DNA of 64,000 bases. Origin: Microbacterium sp. Leaf288. Lineage in GTDB: Bacteria > Actinomycetota > Actinomycetes > Actinomycetales > Microbacteriaceae. The position numbers were made by a program, and so were the translations under genes. Location: the NCBI RefSeq assembly GCF_001422925.1, contig NZ_LMNI01000010.1, positions 874,405 to 938,404 on the forward strand, read 5' to 3'. Positions 53,530 through 63,219 of this stretch are shown piece after piece. How positions within the stretch are numbered: the first letter of the stretch is position 1; each line of letters begins with the position of its first letter. The notes under the pieces were generated by a model, which did not search any database, was not told where the DNA came from, and saw nothing but the letters and a program-made list of their open reading frames with translations.

Positions 53530-54888
53530 ATGGCACGCTCACCCCTCACTCTAGCCGCGTCGGTCACGTCGGCTCTCCCGCGGGTCGGCGTCGTCGGAGT
53601 CGGCGCCCTCACCGAGGGAGCGGCCGGCCGATTCGACGCGGCGGTCGCCGATCTCGACGATGGGCGGCGGGTGGTCGTACGTGTCCCTGCCGATGCCTCG
53701 TCCGCTCCCGAACTCGCCGCGGAAGTGCGCGCGCTGCGCGCGCTCACCCCCGGTGTGAGGGGCCTCCTCCCCTTCCGCGCGCCCGAGCTCCTCGGCGAGA
53801 CGGGCCTCGGCGACACACGTGTCGTGGTCGTCGACTTCCTTCCCGGCTACCGCGTCGATGCGGCGCACCTGCCGCCGGGACGCGGCGCGGCGACCTCGCT
53901 CGGTGCCGCACTCGCGGCGCTTCATGCGCTTCCGCATTCGATCGTCAAGAGCGAGGGCCTGCCGGCGCGCACGCCGCAGCAGGTGCGCGCCGATGTCACG
54001 CGAATGATCGAACGCGCCGTCGCGACCCGCCGACTGCCGGTGAGCCTGGCCGAGCGCTGGCACCGGGCCGTCGACGCCGACGAGCTGTGGCGCTTCGAGT
54101 CCGCCGTCGTGCTCGGCGGCGCGGGGGCCGCCTCGTTCCTCTTCGAGGACCTCGACGGCGTTCCCACCGTGACCGGACTGCTCGAGTGGCACGGGCTGTC
54201 GATCGGTGACCCCGCGACCGACCTGCAGTGGCTCGCGTCGGCCCCCGACGCCGCCGATGACGTCTACGCCGCTTACGTCGCCGGCAGCGGCCGCGCTCCC
54301 GACGTCCGGTCGCGCGAGCGCGCGCGCCTGTACGCCGAGCTCGAGTTCGCGAAGTGGCTCGTGCACGGCCACGACGCCGATCGCGACGACATCGTCGCCG
54401 ACGCCGTCGAGCTGCTCGAATCCCTCGCTGGCGGGGTCGCCGGCGACGACATCCTCTCGCCGGGCGCACTCGACGTCGACGATGCGATCGCCCTTCTCGA
54501 ACGCACGCCCGGCGCGAGTGCACCGACCATCGACACGTCGATGCAGACCGATGCGTACGACCCCGAGGAGCTGGCGCAGTGGGTCGCCGACCAGGACCAT
54601 GCGCGACGCGAGACGGGGCCGGTGCCACCCGCGCCGGAGTCCTTCGACACGCAGGAGATCGCCGCCGAGGAGCTCGCCGCATTCCGGCCCGTCGATCTCG
54701 ACCCGGCCGCAGTGGAGCTGCCCGCGATCCACCCGGACGACGACCTCTCCACCGCGCCCATCACGCTGCCGACGGGCGCGGCCACGAACGGGTCCGGTTC
54801 CCGCGACGACCGCGACAGCGGTCTGGATGCCGAGGCCGAGGCGGAGCGCGCGTCCGAGGCGGCGCTGCGCCGCTGGATGGCCGACTGA
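53530..54888 (+). CDS. Aminoglycoside-phosphotransferase-fold protein, probable pseudokinase
   Basis: Product of 452 residues. Residues 20-300 follow the APH/macrolide-2'-phosphotransferase layout (RVVVRVPAD, ALRALTPGVRGLLPFRAPE, VDFLPGYRVD, GAALAALHALPHS, LSIGDPATDLQWLA). The catalytic HGD is replaced by LGGAGA (195-200) and the metal-binding Asp motif by LLEW (217-220), so phosphotransfer is unlikely. A long acidic, Ala/Glu-rich tail (about 300-452) ends in a predicted helix. It sits between nudC and adnB, where mycobacteria have a channel-like gene. A nucleotide-sensing or scaffolding role is inferred. Confidence 0.7.
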   Translation: MARSPLTLAASVTSALPRVGVVGVGALTEGAAGRFDAAVADLDDGRRVVVRVPADASSAPELAAEVRALRALTPGVRGLLPFRAPELLGETGLGDTRVVVVDFLPGYRVDAAHLPPGRGAATSLGAALAALHALPHSIVKSEGLPARTPQQVRADVTRMIERAVATRRLPVSLAERWHRAVDADELWRFESAVVLGGAGAASFLFEDLDGVPTVTGLLEWHGLSIGDPATDLQWLASAPDAADDVYAAYVAGSGRAPDVRSRERARLYAELEFAKWLVHGHDADRDDIVADAVELLESLAGGVAGDDILSPGALDVDDAIALLERTPGASAPTIDTSMQTDAYDPEELAQWVADQDHARRETGPVPPAPESFDTQEIAAEELAAFRPVDLDPAAVELPAIHPDDDLSTAPITLPTGAATNGSGSRDDRDSGLDAEAEAERASEAALRRWMAD

Positions 54889-54936
54889 GGCGAGCCGCGA
54901 CACCGTGCGGCCCGGACCGGTTCTCGCGCCGGGGGC

Positions 54937-57900
54937 TCAGCTTCGCAGGATGACGTCCTCGGCGACGTAGTAGAGCGCGACATCGATCTCGTCGAGCGGC
55001 ACGCCGTGCTTCGAGTGATAGGCCTGTCGGTACAGCTCGAGCTGCAGCATCCGTTCCTCCTTCTCGGCCGGGGTGCGCGGCGCGACGCCGGTCTTCCAGT
55101 CGACGATCTCGATGCGCCCGCCGCGGTCGTCGCGCTGGTACACGGCGTCGAGCTTGCAGATCACGATGTGCGGCAGGCCGTCGGGGCCGATGGTGGTGAA
55201 GTCGATCTCGGTCTCGACCTCGATCGGCTGGAGCGCGGCCCACTCCGACGCGAGGAAGCGTTCGCGCAGGGCCGTCAGCGCGGCGGCGTCCTCGACCGAG
55301 GCCTCCGTCCCGGGAAGGTCCTCGTCCGTCTCCCACAGCGCGTCATCGAGCGAGCCGCCGAGTCCTGCGCGCCCCGAGCGCTGTTCGACCCAGGCGTGGA
55401 ACAGAGTGCCGAGGCGGGTCTGACGGAAGGGGCGCTCGGGCATCGGCCGGGCGATGCCGGCGAGAGTGCCCTCGAGGTCGGCCACATACTCCTTGTAGCG
55501 CGACGCCGCGATGCGCGTCGGCGCCGTGTGCACCGGGCGCGCACGGCGCGCCTCGCGCTCGGCGAGCAGCAGCGCCGCCTGCGCATCGATCTCCGCACGC
55601 GGTGCGCCCAGCGCGGCTTCGACCGTGCCCGCAGCGCCTGCCACCGCTGCCCTGCGGGCACCCAGCGGATCGATCGGCCACTGGAGCACGCGCCGCTCCC
55701 CCTGGTACGGATCGTCGCCGGGCTCGTCGTCGGAGAGCGGCACCTCGAGCGCCTCGGCGATCTCGGCGAAGAACGTGCTGCGGGTGCGCGGGCGCTTGGT
55801 GCCCGACCACGTCGCACCGGTGAGCAGCAGGTGATCGCGGGCGCGGGTGACGGCGACGTACGCCAGTCGGCGATCCTCTTCGAGCTGCCGAGCCCGGTTC
55901 GCCTCGACGAACGTCTCGATCGCCTCCTTGAGATCCTGCTGCGTCTCGGCCGACTGCCAGCCGAGCGCCGGCAGCCAGGCCGAGTCGCCGCGGAACGCGT
56001 ACGGCAGGACGCCGAAGCCCAGCCACGCCTTCGTGTCACGGGGTGCGCTGGGCAGCTCGTCCTTGACGAGCCGCACGACGGCGACGGCGTCCCACTCGAG
56101 ACCCTTGGATCCGTGGATCGTCAGCAGCTGCACGACGTCGTCCTCAGGCGGCTCGGTGCGCGGCGCGAACTCGTCCAGCTGCTCGGCGTGGTCGAGCCAC
56201 GCGAGCAGGCTCGACAGCGACCCGGTCTCGTCGGCGGCGAGGAAGGCGTGCACCTCGTCGACGAACGCCCGCAGCTGCGCCGAGGCGATGCGCGCGGGGC
56301 CGCGTGACTCGTTCGCGGCGAGCTCGATGTCGAGCCGCAGCTCGAGCTCGATCAGCCGCACCAGTTCAGGGATCGGGATGCCGCTCGCCTGACGGAGTCC
56401 CGCGAAGACGGATGCCGCGTCCCGCAGTCGCTCCCGCGCCTCGGGCGTGAAGCCCGCGAGCCAGCCGTGATCCGGCTTCTGTCGCAGCACGAAGTCGAGG
56501 GCATCGACGAGCGACCCGTCGTCGTCGCCCGCGCTGCCACGGATGCGCTCGACCACTTCTGGCGCGAGGGGCTGCAGCGCGGTGTCGTGGCGTGCGAGGC
56601 GGCGGGACAGCGCCGCGAGCTCGCGCAGGTCGGGGAGCCCGATCGCCCACCGCGGCCCCGACAGCAGCCGGATGAGCGCGGAGCCGGCAGATGGGTCGCT
56701 GATGACCCGCAGCGCGCAGACGACGTCGACCACCTCGGGCGTCGACAGCAGCCCGCCGAGTCCGAGGATGCGGTGCGGGATGCCACGGCGCCCGAGTGCG
56801 TCGCCGAAGCGCACCATGTGCTTCTTGCTGCGGAACAGGATCGCCCCCGTGGTCGACCGACCGTCGTCGGCGCGCTCGGCGCGCACCCGTGCGAACCAGT
56901 CCGCGACGCGGTCGGCCTCGGTGTCGAGGTCTCCGTCGAAGCCGAGCTCGACCATGCCGGCGGGCGCTCCCGGCCGCGGCTGCAGCTCGCCGACCGCGAC
57001 GGAGGCGGATGCGGCGAGCGGCGCGAGCACGGCGTTCGCCGCCGTCAGCACTGCGGCGCTGTTGCGCCAGCTCGTCAGGAGCGAATACTGCGCGCATGCC
57101 GCGCCCGGCGCGAAGGCCGATGAGAAGCCGCCGAGGTTTCCGGCGCTGGCCCCGCGCCACCCGTAGATCGCCTGGTGCGGATCGCCGACCGCCATCACCC
57201 CGGTGCCGGCGAAGAGAGTGGCCAGCAGGTCGGTCTGCACGACGGAGGTGTCCTGGTACTCGTCGAGCAGGACGACGCGGTACCGGTCGCGCAGCTCGTC
57301 GGCGACCGCGCGGTGGCTCGCGACGACCTCCAGCGCGCCGGCGACCTGATCGGAGAAGTCGATGACCCCGAGACGGAGCTTCTCCGCGGCGTACTCGCGC
57401 GCGAGGTCGGCGAGCAGCGCGAGCGCATCGACGCGGTCGGCCGCGTCGGAGACGTCGGCGTACACCGTGGTGCGCCGATTCGTCGACGGCAGCTCCCGTA
57501 CCGCGCGGAAGCGCTCGGGGAACGCAGCCAGCGCGTCGAAGTCGACGAGATTGTCGACGCCGTCCCGCGCGATCCGCAGGGCCGCGTCGACGATCGTGCG
57601 CACCGCCTCGCCGCGCTCCTCGAGGCGCGGGTCGTCGGAGGCGAACACGACGCGACGCATGAGGAGCCACGCCGCGGACTCCGAGAGGACCGCGGCCTCG
57701 GCATCGCGTCCGATCCGGAGCGCGTGCTCGCGCACGATCTGGTCGGCGAAGCTGTTGTAGGTCGCGACGCTCGGCCGGTGCAGCAGCGTGTCGTCGACGG
57801 AATCGTGCGGGACGGCGCCCACCGTCTGCGCGAGCGCGTCGAGCAGGCGGTGGCGCTCCGCGGTCGCCCGTGCCCCGTCGGCGCCGGACCGCTCGAGCTC

Positions 57901-58299
57901 GCCGAACACGTCGAGCCGACCCTCGCCCGCGAACGCGGGCAGCGCCGGCAGCAGGCCGCGGCGCTCGAACTCCGCCAGACGTGCGAGGCGTTTCTGGATG
58001 CGCTCCGCGAGCTCGCCCGCGGCCTTGCGTGTGAACGTGAGCCCGAGCACCTCGTCGCGGCGGACGATGCCGTTCGCCACCAGCCACACGACACGTGCCG
58101 CCATGGTCTCGGTCTTGCCGCTGCCTGCCCCCGCGACGACGAGGGCGGGCGCCAGGGGCGCCTCGATCACCGCGATCTGCTCGTCGGTCGGCGGGAACTG
58201 TCCGAGTGCGGCCGCGATCACGCGCGCCGGCAGCAGCGCAGTCGGGGACACGGATGCCGGGGCCACAGGCTGCCGACTCGCTCCCTGCACGATGGTCAC
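54937..58299 (-). CDS. adnB: AdnB-like helicase-nuclease subunit
   Basis: Product of 1120 residues, a UvrD/Rep-type helicase fused to a C-terminal RecB-family (PD-(D/E)XK) nuclease. Walker A is GAGSGKT at 57-63, motif II LLDEYQDT, motif V LTIHGSKGLEW, motif VI RRLAYVAVTRARDHL. The nuclease motif is IEIVDWKTG near residue 1070. It forms a heterodimer with the next-upstream gene product to resect double-strand breaks, supplying the intact lead motor by analogy with Rv3201c. The GTG start (VTIVQGASR) overlaps the adnA stop as GTGA; an in-frame ATG-type extension upstream would run into adnA. Confidence 0.9.
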   Translation of the reverse strand: MTIVQGASRQPVAPASVSPTALLPARVIAAALGQFPPTDEQIAVIEAPLAPALVVAGAGSGKTETMAARVVWLVANGIVRRDEVLGLTFTRKAAGELAERIQKRLARLAEFERRGLLPALPAFAGEGRLDVFGELERSGADGARATAERHRLLDALAQTVGAVPHDSVDDTLLHRPSVATYNSFADQIVREHALRIGRDAEAAVLSESAAWLLMRRVVFASDDPRLEERGEAVRTIVDAALRIARDGVDNLVDFDALAAFPERFRAVRELPSTNRRTTVYADVSDAADRVDALALLADLAREYAAEKLRLGVIDFSDQVAGALEVVASHRAVADELRDRYRVVLLDEYQDTSVVQTDLLATLFAGTGVMAVGDPHQAIYGWRGASAGNLGGFSSAFAPGAACAQYSLLTSWRNSAAVLTAANAVLAPLAASASVAVGELQPRPGAPAGMVELGFDGDLDTEADRVADWFARVRAERADDGRSTTGAILFRSKKHMVRFGDALGRRGIPHRILGLGGLLSTPEVVDVVCALRVISDPSAGSALIRLLSGPRWAIGLPDLRELAALSRRLARHDTALQPLAPEVVERIRGSAGDDDGSLVDALDFVLRQKPDHGWLAGFTPEARERLRDAASVFAGLRQASGIPIPELVRLIELELRLDIELAANESRGPARIASAQLRAFVDEVHAFLAADETGSLSSLLAWLDHAEQLDEFAPRTEPPEDDVVQLLTIHGSKGLEWDAVAVVRLVKDELPSAPRDTKAWLGFGVLPYAFRGDSAWLPALGWQSAETQQDLKEAIETFVEANRARQLEEDRRLAYVAVTRARDHLLLTGATWSGTKRPRTRSTFFAEIAEALEVPLSDDEPGDDPYQGERRVLQWPIDPLGARRAAVAGAAGTVEAALGAPRAEIDAQAALLLAEREARRARPVHTAPTRIAASRYKEYVADLEGTLAGIARPMPERPFRQTRLGTLFHAWVEQRSGRAGLGGSLDDALWETDEDLPGTEASVEDAAALTALRERFLASEWAALQPIEVETEIDFTTIGPDGLPHIVICKLDAVYQRDDRGGRIEIVDWKTGVAPRTPAEKEERMLQLELYRQAYHSKHGVPLDEIDVALYYVAEDVILRS

Positions 58300-61200
58300 G
58301 AGGCGCTCACCGCGCCGACGGTGTGGATCCGGCACAGCCCGTAGGAGTGCTCGTCGCGGCAGTGCTCCTCGTACGGTGCGGTGAAGCTCTCGCCGCGCAT
58401 GACGGCGACGGCCGTGCGGATCCGGCCGACGAACGCGTCACGGCGCTCATCGTCGAACGGCGGCTGCCACGGGGTGACGTAGTCGGACCCGGTCGCGCTC
58501 GGCCGCAGCACGAGGAGCTTCGCGCCACCGGGCGCATGGCCGTTCGCCTCCGGGATCGCGCCCGACTCGAAGGCCAGCTGGTACGCACCCAGCTGAGGGT
58601 TGTCGAGCACCTTGGCGTCGGTCTGCGGCTCGCGCTTGCCGGTCTTGAGATCCATGATGACGACGGTTCCCTCCGGCGTGAGCTCGACGCGGTCGATGTA
58701 GCCCGACAGGATCACGCGGTGCTCGGAAGCCTCGGGGACAGCCATCGGCGTCCCGTCTTCCAGCGGGATCACCACCTCGAAGTGCGGCTCGGCGCCGATC
58801 AGCGTGCCGCCCGCGTCGTCGAAGCGCCGCAGGTAGAGGTGCAGACGCCGCACCAAGTCGCGCGCACGGGTCTGCTCGGCGCGGTCGCGCCACGCCGCCT
58901 CGAACGTCAGCTCGCCCCAGCGCGACTCGACCTCGGCCCACAGCGCCGTTTCATCGTGACCGGCCGCGTGCTCGAGCGCCGCGTGGATGATCGTGCCGAG
59001 GCCTGCGGTGGTGCCGCCGGGGTCGCCGCCGAGATCGGCGATGACCCAATTGAGCTCGCACTCCTCCAGGGCGTGCAGCCGGGAGGGCGAGACGCGGACG
59101 TCCTCTCTCGACAGGTCGCGCAGCGGGCCGGTCGATGTCGGCCCCGGGACGCCGTACCATTCGCGCGGCGACGCACCCGGCACCCCGGCATCCGCCAGCA
59201 GCGCGAGCTGTTCCGCGGCGCGCGCCGCGGGCGCGGCGAGCGACCCGGGAACGGCGGCCGCCCGTGGACCGGCGGCGGTCAGGGTGCGCCGGTGCCGCGC
59301 CACGAGCCCGCGAAGGGACACGGGGTGGTCCAGATCGAAGGGCTCCGGGTCGGGCAGCAGCTCGAAGAACACGCTCGGGCCCGAGTCGTCGTCATCGACG
59401 GCCGTCACGATCACGCGGGCCGTCGCCCGCGACAACGCGCGCGCGAGCAGGCGGAGTTCGTCGTGCAACGCCGCGCGGCGGCGGTCGAACGCGCCGAGCG
59501 TCTCGCCGTCGGCACGGGTGGCCGCGTCTGCGAGACGCCACGTGTCGAGAAGGCTGCCGCGCAGTCTCGTGTTCGGCCAGACACCGTCCTGCACGCCGGC
59601 CACGACCACGGTGTCGAACTCGAGCCCGAGCGCTCCGGCAGGCGTCATGACACGCACGCTGCCGTCGCGCGTCGGCGCTTCGAGACGGTCCTCGGCGACG
59701 CCGATGTCGAGGATCGACCGCACGAACACGCGCGGATCGGCGTCGAGCGAGCGCTCGACGAATCGCTTCGCGGCCTGGAACAGCGCGACCAGGGCGTCGA
59801 GGTCGCGGTGCGCCTGCTCTGCCAGTGGACCGTTGCCGCGCGCGAGCTCGCCCCATGTGCGCTCGAGTCTGCTGCGGTCCCACGCGGTCCACAGCAGCTC
59901 GTGCGCCGTGGCACCGCGGTCGAGGTCTTCGCGCAGCACCTCGAGCGTGCGCGCCAGCGATGCCGCGCGCCGGGCCTCGCGCGTGTCGAGCAGGTCGAAC
60001 TCGAGCGGCTGGCGCATCGCCGAGAGCACGAGGTCGCGACCCGAGCGCTCGGCGACGCCCTCACCCTTGTCGCTCTCCGCGGCTGCCGTGGTGTCCGAGG
60101 CCTCCGCCGCGCTCTCGATGATCCGGCGCAGCTCGGCGTGCCGCAGTGCCGAGCGCAGCCGGCGGAGCTCGATGACGTCGAGTCGTCCGTACGTGCCGAC
60201 GAGCGCCGCCGAAACCTCTTCGAACGTCCACTCGTCGCGCGACGCCAGCTCGATGAGCCGCAGCAGGTCGGCCACAGGCCGCACGGCGCCGAGGGCGCGC
60301 CCCGGTCCGCTCGAGCGCGCCGGCACCTCTCGCGCCGACAGCTCCGCCTCGAGCGCCGCTACCTGCCGGGTGTCGTGCGCGATGACGGCACAGCCGCTCC
60401 ACGGCACGCCGTCGTGCACGTGGCGCTCGCGGAGCACCCGCGCGATGGCGTCGTACTCCTCGGCCGCGGAGCGCAGGGTCAGCACCCGCACGGAGTCGTC
60501 GGCCTCGGCGCCCGATGCCGCACCGCGGTGGGCCACGACGCCGACCGCGCCGATGCGCTGAGTGACGCGACCGACCAGCTCGCGCTGCCACGCGCTCCCG
60601 CGATGCCCTGCGGTGAGCACGTGCACGGCACCCAGTGATGCCGCGAGGCGGGCGAAGTTCTCGGGCGTCGCGCCGCGGAACGTTCCCGACCCGACATCGG
60701 GGTCGCCGAAGGCGAGCACGGCGGCGCCTCGGGCGCGCACCGCCTCGAGCATCTCGACGCCGCCCAGGGTGAGCTCCTGCGCATCGTCGACCATGACCAC
60801 GCGCACCCGGTCGACAGCAGGGCTTCCGGCCGGTGCCGTGCGCAGCAGCCCGACCGCTTCGCGGACCAGACCCGCGGCGTCCCGGTGCGCCCCGCGCATG
60901 GCGCCTCGCACCTGGAGGTATTCGCCGAAGAACGACGACAGCGACACCCAGGCCGGCAGCTCGTGACGCTCGCCGAGCTCGCGGAGGCGGCGCGGCCCGA
61001 TGCCGAGGGTGGTGCACTCGGCGAGGAACGTGCGCACCTCGGTGCGGAACCCGGCCGTGCCGCGGATCGCCGGGCCCAGCCAGTCCGGCCAGCGCACGAC
61101 CCCGACCGCCTCGTCCTCGTCGTCGCCCTCGAGCAGATCGCGGATGATCTGGTCCTCGTCGCCGCCGGTGAGAAGCTGCGGCGGATCCGCCTCCGCCGCG

Positions 61201-61517
61201 ACGGCGTGCGCCCGCACGACCTGGAAGGCGTACGAGGCGACCGACCGCGCGAGCGGCCCCGTCGTCGCGACTCCGACCGCGAGGCCCAGGCGGTCGCGAA
61301 GCGCCGTCGCGGTCTGACGCGACGGGGTGAGCACGAGCACGGCATCTGGATCCACGCCGGCCCGGATCACGGCGGCCACGCGCGCGATCAGCGTCTCGGT
61401 CTTGCCGGTGCCGGGTGCGCCCACCACGACGCCCGATGCCTCCCGCGGCAGCGCCAGCACCGTCTGCTGCGCCGCGTCCGGGGTCCACGCCGCACGATCC
61501 GCCTTGCCCGAAGTCAC
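58296..61517 (-). CDS. adnA: AdnA-like helicase-nuclease subunit
   Basis: Product of 1073 residues from a GTG. It is an SF1 helicase-like protein with Walker A GAPGTGKT at 33-40 but a divergent motif II, MVDDAQELT instead of DExxDT. The C-terminal RecB-family nuclease shows GYIDRVEL and IMDLKTGK, followed by a Cys/His-containing end (EEHCRDEHSYGLCRIH). By position and length it matches Rv3202c. It would supply the second nuclease and a weaker motor in AdnAB. First gene of the adnA-adnB pair; the ATP-binding segment is intact. Confidence 0.88.
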   Translation of the reverse strand: MTSGKADRAAWTPDAAQQTVLALPREASGVVVGAPGTGKTETLIARVAAVIRAGVDPDAVLVLTPSRQTATALRDRLGLAVGVATTGPLARSVASYAFQVVRAHAVAAEADPPQLLTGGDEDQIIRDLLEGDDEDEAVGVVRWPDWLGPAIRGTAGFRTEVRTFLAECTTLGIGPRRLRELGERHELPAWVSLSSFFGEYLQVRGAMRGAHRDAAGLVREAVGLLRTAPAGSPAVDRVRVVMVDDAQELTLGGVEMLEAVRARGAAVLAFGDPDVGSGTFRGATPENFARLAASLGAVHVLTAGHRGSAWQRELVGRVTQRIGAVGVVAHRGAASGAEADDSVRVLTLRSAAEEYDAIARVLRERHVHDGVPWSGCAVIAHDTRQVAALEAELSAREVPARSSGPGRALGAVRPVADLLRLIELASRDEWTFEEVSAALVGTYGRLDVIELRRLRSALRHAELRRIIESAAEASDTTAAAESDKGEGVAERSGRDLVLSAMRQPLEFDLLDTREARRAASLARTLEVLREDLDRGATAHELLWTAWDRSRLERTWGELARGNGPLAEQAHRDLDALVALFQAAKRFVERSLDADPRVFVRSILDIGVAEDRLEAPTRDGSVRVMTPAGALGLEFDTVVVAGVQDGVWPNTRLRGSLLDTWRLADAATRADGETLGAFDRRRAALHDELRLLARALSRATARVIVTAVDDDDSGPSVFFELLPDPEPFDLDHPVSLRGLVARHRRTLTAAGPRAAAVPGSLAAPAARAAEQLALLADAGVPGASPREWYGVPGPTSTGPLRDLSREDVRVSPSRLHALEECELNWVIADLGGDPGGTTAGLGTIIHAALEHAAGHDETALWAEVESRWGELTFEAAWRDRAEQTRARDLVRRLHLYLRRFDDAGGTLIGAEPHFEVVIPLEDGTPMAVPEASEHRVILSGYIDRVELTPEGTVVIMDLKTGKREPQTDAKVLDNPQLGAYQLAFESGAIPEANGHAPGGAKLLVLRPSATGSDYVTPWQPPFDDERRDAFVGRIRTAVAVMRGESFTAPYEEHCRDEHSYGLCRIHTVGAVSAS

Positions 61518-61620
61518 CCTCCGACGCTAGCGCGAGGGCGCGACATCCGCCGTTCGCCCAGAGCGTTCCGGCGACGGGCGGATGCCCCTGCGCGGTGTCG
61601 TAGAGTTGCCATGCGTCCGG

Positions 61621-61658
61621 GGAGCCCTCAGCCTTTCCGCCAGGAGGAGCCCTCAGCC
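61621..61658 (+). repeat. 13-bp direct repeat in the DUF3107 5' region
   Basis: GGAGCCCTCAGCC occurs at 61621-61633 and again at 61646-61658 (period 25 bp), in the presumed untranslated leader of the DUF3107 gene. A TAGAGT at 61601-61606 fits a -10 just upstream, so both copies would be transcribed. It may be a binding site pair or a small duplication. Confidence 0.5.
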
Positions 61659-61699
61659 ATCTGGCACACAACTATCGCCCCGCGCAGGAGGTCAGTCAC

Positions 61700-61924
61700 G
61701 TGGAGATCCGCATCGGCATCGCGAACACCGGCCGCGAGCTCAACTTCGAGACGAACGAGCCGGCGGCAGACGTGAAGAAGTCCGTCGCCGCGGCGCTCGA
61801 CGCCGGCGCCACGCACGTCACCTTCGCCGATGCGAAGGGCAACTCGTACATCGTCCCCACCGCGGGCCTCGCGTACATCGAGCTCGGCTCCGAGGAGTCG
61901 CGCCGCGTCGGTTTCGTCGCCTGA
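61700..61924 (+). CDS. DUF3107 small protein
   Basis: Product of 74 residues from a GTG behind an ideal AGGAGGT site. It matches the actinobacterial DUF3107 family (Rv3208A position): VEIRIGIANTGRELNFETNE at the start and an alternating pattern suggesting a small alpha/beta fold that binds a partner (VTFADAKGNSYIVPTAGLAYIELG). Function is unknown. The strong ribosome site suggests high expression. Confidence 0.88.
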   Translation: MEIRIGIANTGRELNFETNEPAADVKKSVAAALDAGATHVTFADAKGNSYIVPTAGLAYIELGSEESRRVGFVA

Positions 61925-61937
61925 GCGGACCCCGGAC

Positions 61938-62228
61938 ATGCAGATCCTCATCGCGTTCATCGTCGGCGCGGTCGTCGGCATCGGCATCCACTTCCAGCTG
62001 CACCAGCGCCTGACGCGCGGGGTCGTCCTTGCGCCCATGATCGGCGCCGTGTCGGCCGGTGCCGCGTGGTCGATCCTGACCTGGCTCGGGGTCGGGATCG
62101 ACACGCCGTGGCCGTGGCTCGCGGCGCTCATCGTGCCGATGGTCGTCACCTACCCGGCGATCACCCTCATCTCCCGCGCCCGCGTCGCCCACGACGCGCG
62201 CGAGAAGGCGCGCCTCGGCATCGGCTGA
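61938..62228 (+). CDS. Small three-helix membrane protein of unknown function
   Basis: Product of 96 residues from an ATG 13 bp past the DUF3107 stop, so probably co-transcribed. Three hydrophobic segments at about 2-19, 28-50 and 58-80, with FQLHQRLTRG between the first two, and a charged tail (AHDAREKARLGIG). No family was recognised with certainty. Confidence 0.72.
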   Translation: MQILIAFIVGAVVGIGIHFQLHQRLTRGVVLAPMIGAVSAGAAWSILTWLGVGIDTPWPWLAALIVPMVVTYPAITLISRARVAHDAREKARLGIG

Positions 62229-62293
62229 TGACGCTCGGCTGAGCGCGACCCGAACCCCGCCGCGACCCGCGGCCGCAGCATCCGTTCTGCGCG

Positions 62294-63007
62294 TCAGGCC
62301 GCCAGGCCCATGGCGTCCATGCGGCGCGAGTGCGCGGCCATGAGCTCGGTGAAGACGGGCTCCACCTTCTCCTCGGCCACCGGGCCGAGGTCGGTCGGCC
62401 GCAGCGCGGCGCGCGCGATGAGCAGGGTGTCGCCGACGAGGCGGCGCCCCCACAGCGCCAGCAGCGATTTCCATTCCGGGTCGCTCGCGATGGCCTGGGA
62501 GATCAGCTCGACGATGGCCTGGCGGTCGTCATCGGCCTGCAGGATGTGCGCGACGCGGTCGCCGGTCTCCCCGTAGCTCGCCGACAGGGCCAGGTAGAAG
62601 TCGTCGAGCATGCCCGCGGTGATGTGCACCGAGAGCATCGTCTCCTGCGTGCGCACGCCGTGCGTGGCCGCCCGGAAGGCGTCCAGCGGCTCCCGGAACG
62701 GTCGCATGATCTCGGTGGGGTCGTCGCCTCGCTCGCGGATGAGCGCGACGAGCGCCTCGTGCTTGGTGAGGGCCGCACCGGCGGCACGGGACACGGCCTC
62801 TTTCTCTCCCAGCTCGGGGATCGACTGGATGAGCTCGGTGAGCGTCTCGAAGAAGCCGAGCTGCAGATAGGCCGCCTGGCCGAGGAACGTGTCGATGTCC
62901 GGGGCGAGCTCCTCGAAGTCGACGCGATTGCCGCCGCTCAGCTCGTCACGCGAGCGCAGCTGCAGCTTGCGCCCCGTGTCGCGACGCTGCCAGAACCACT
63001 TCACCAT
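62294..63007 (-). CDS. Ferritin-like-fold protein (Rv3210c-like)
   Basis: Product of 237 residues from an ATG (MVKWFWQRRD). It is all-helical, with Glu/His spread as in the ferritin-like (MiaE-type) fold: LQLGFFETLTELIQSIPELGEKEA, HEALVALIRERGDDPTEIM, MLDDFYLALSASYGETGD. It lies just before the DEAD-box helicase gene, as Rv3210c does before Rv3211. Metal binding and tRNA hydroxylation are possible, but the metal ligands cannot be assigned by eye. Confidence 0.8.
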   Translation of the reverse strand: MVKWFWQRRDTGRKLQLRSRDELSGGNRVDFEELAPDIDTFLGQAAYLQLGFFETLTELIQSIPELGEKEAVSRAAGAALTKHEALVALIRERGDDPTEIMRPFREPLDAFRAATHGVRTQETMLSVHITAGMLDDFYLALSASYGETGDRVAHILQADDDRQAIVELISQAIASDPEWKSLLALWGRRLVGDTLLIARAALRPTDLGPVAEEKVEPVFTELMAAHSRRMDAMGLAA

Positions 63008-63219
63008 GGACGAAAGCCTACGAGGGGACACCGCCTCCGCGCTCGCGGCGGGGTCCTCCGGTATCGTGGGTGTCGGCCCCGGCGTCGGATCGGGGCGCCC
63101 GCGCCTGTGGGAAAGAAGGGCGTGGATCGCTTTTCCGCCCGCGCGGCGACCTCGCAGAGGCCTCGGACGCGCCAGGGCATGAACCCAGGCAGCATCCCAC
63201 TGCCGGACAGGCACCCATC

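Noticed and set aside
53530..54888. Antibiotic-resistance phosphotransferase
   Set aside because: The catalytic HGD and metal-binding residues are missing and the gene sits in a core block without mobile-element signs.
58095..60638. 847-codon plus-strand open frame
   Set aside because: Antisense to adnA and the adnB start; both carry clear helicase and nuclease motifs.
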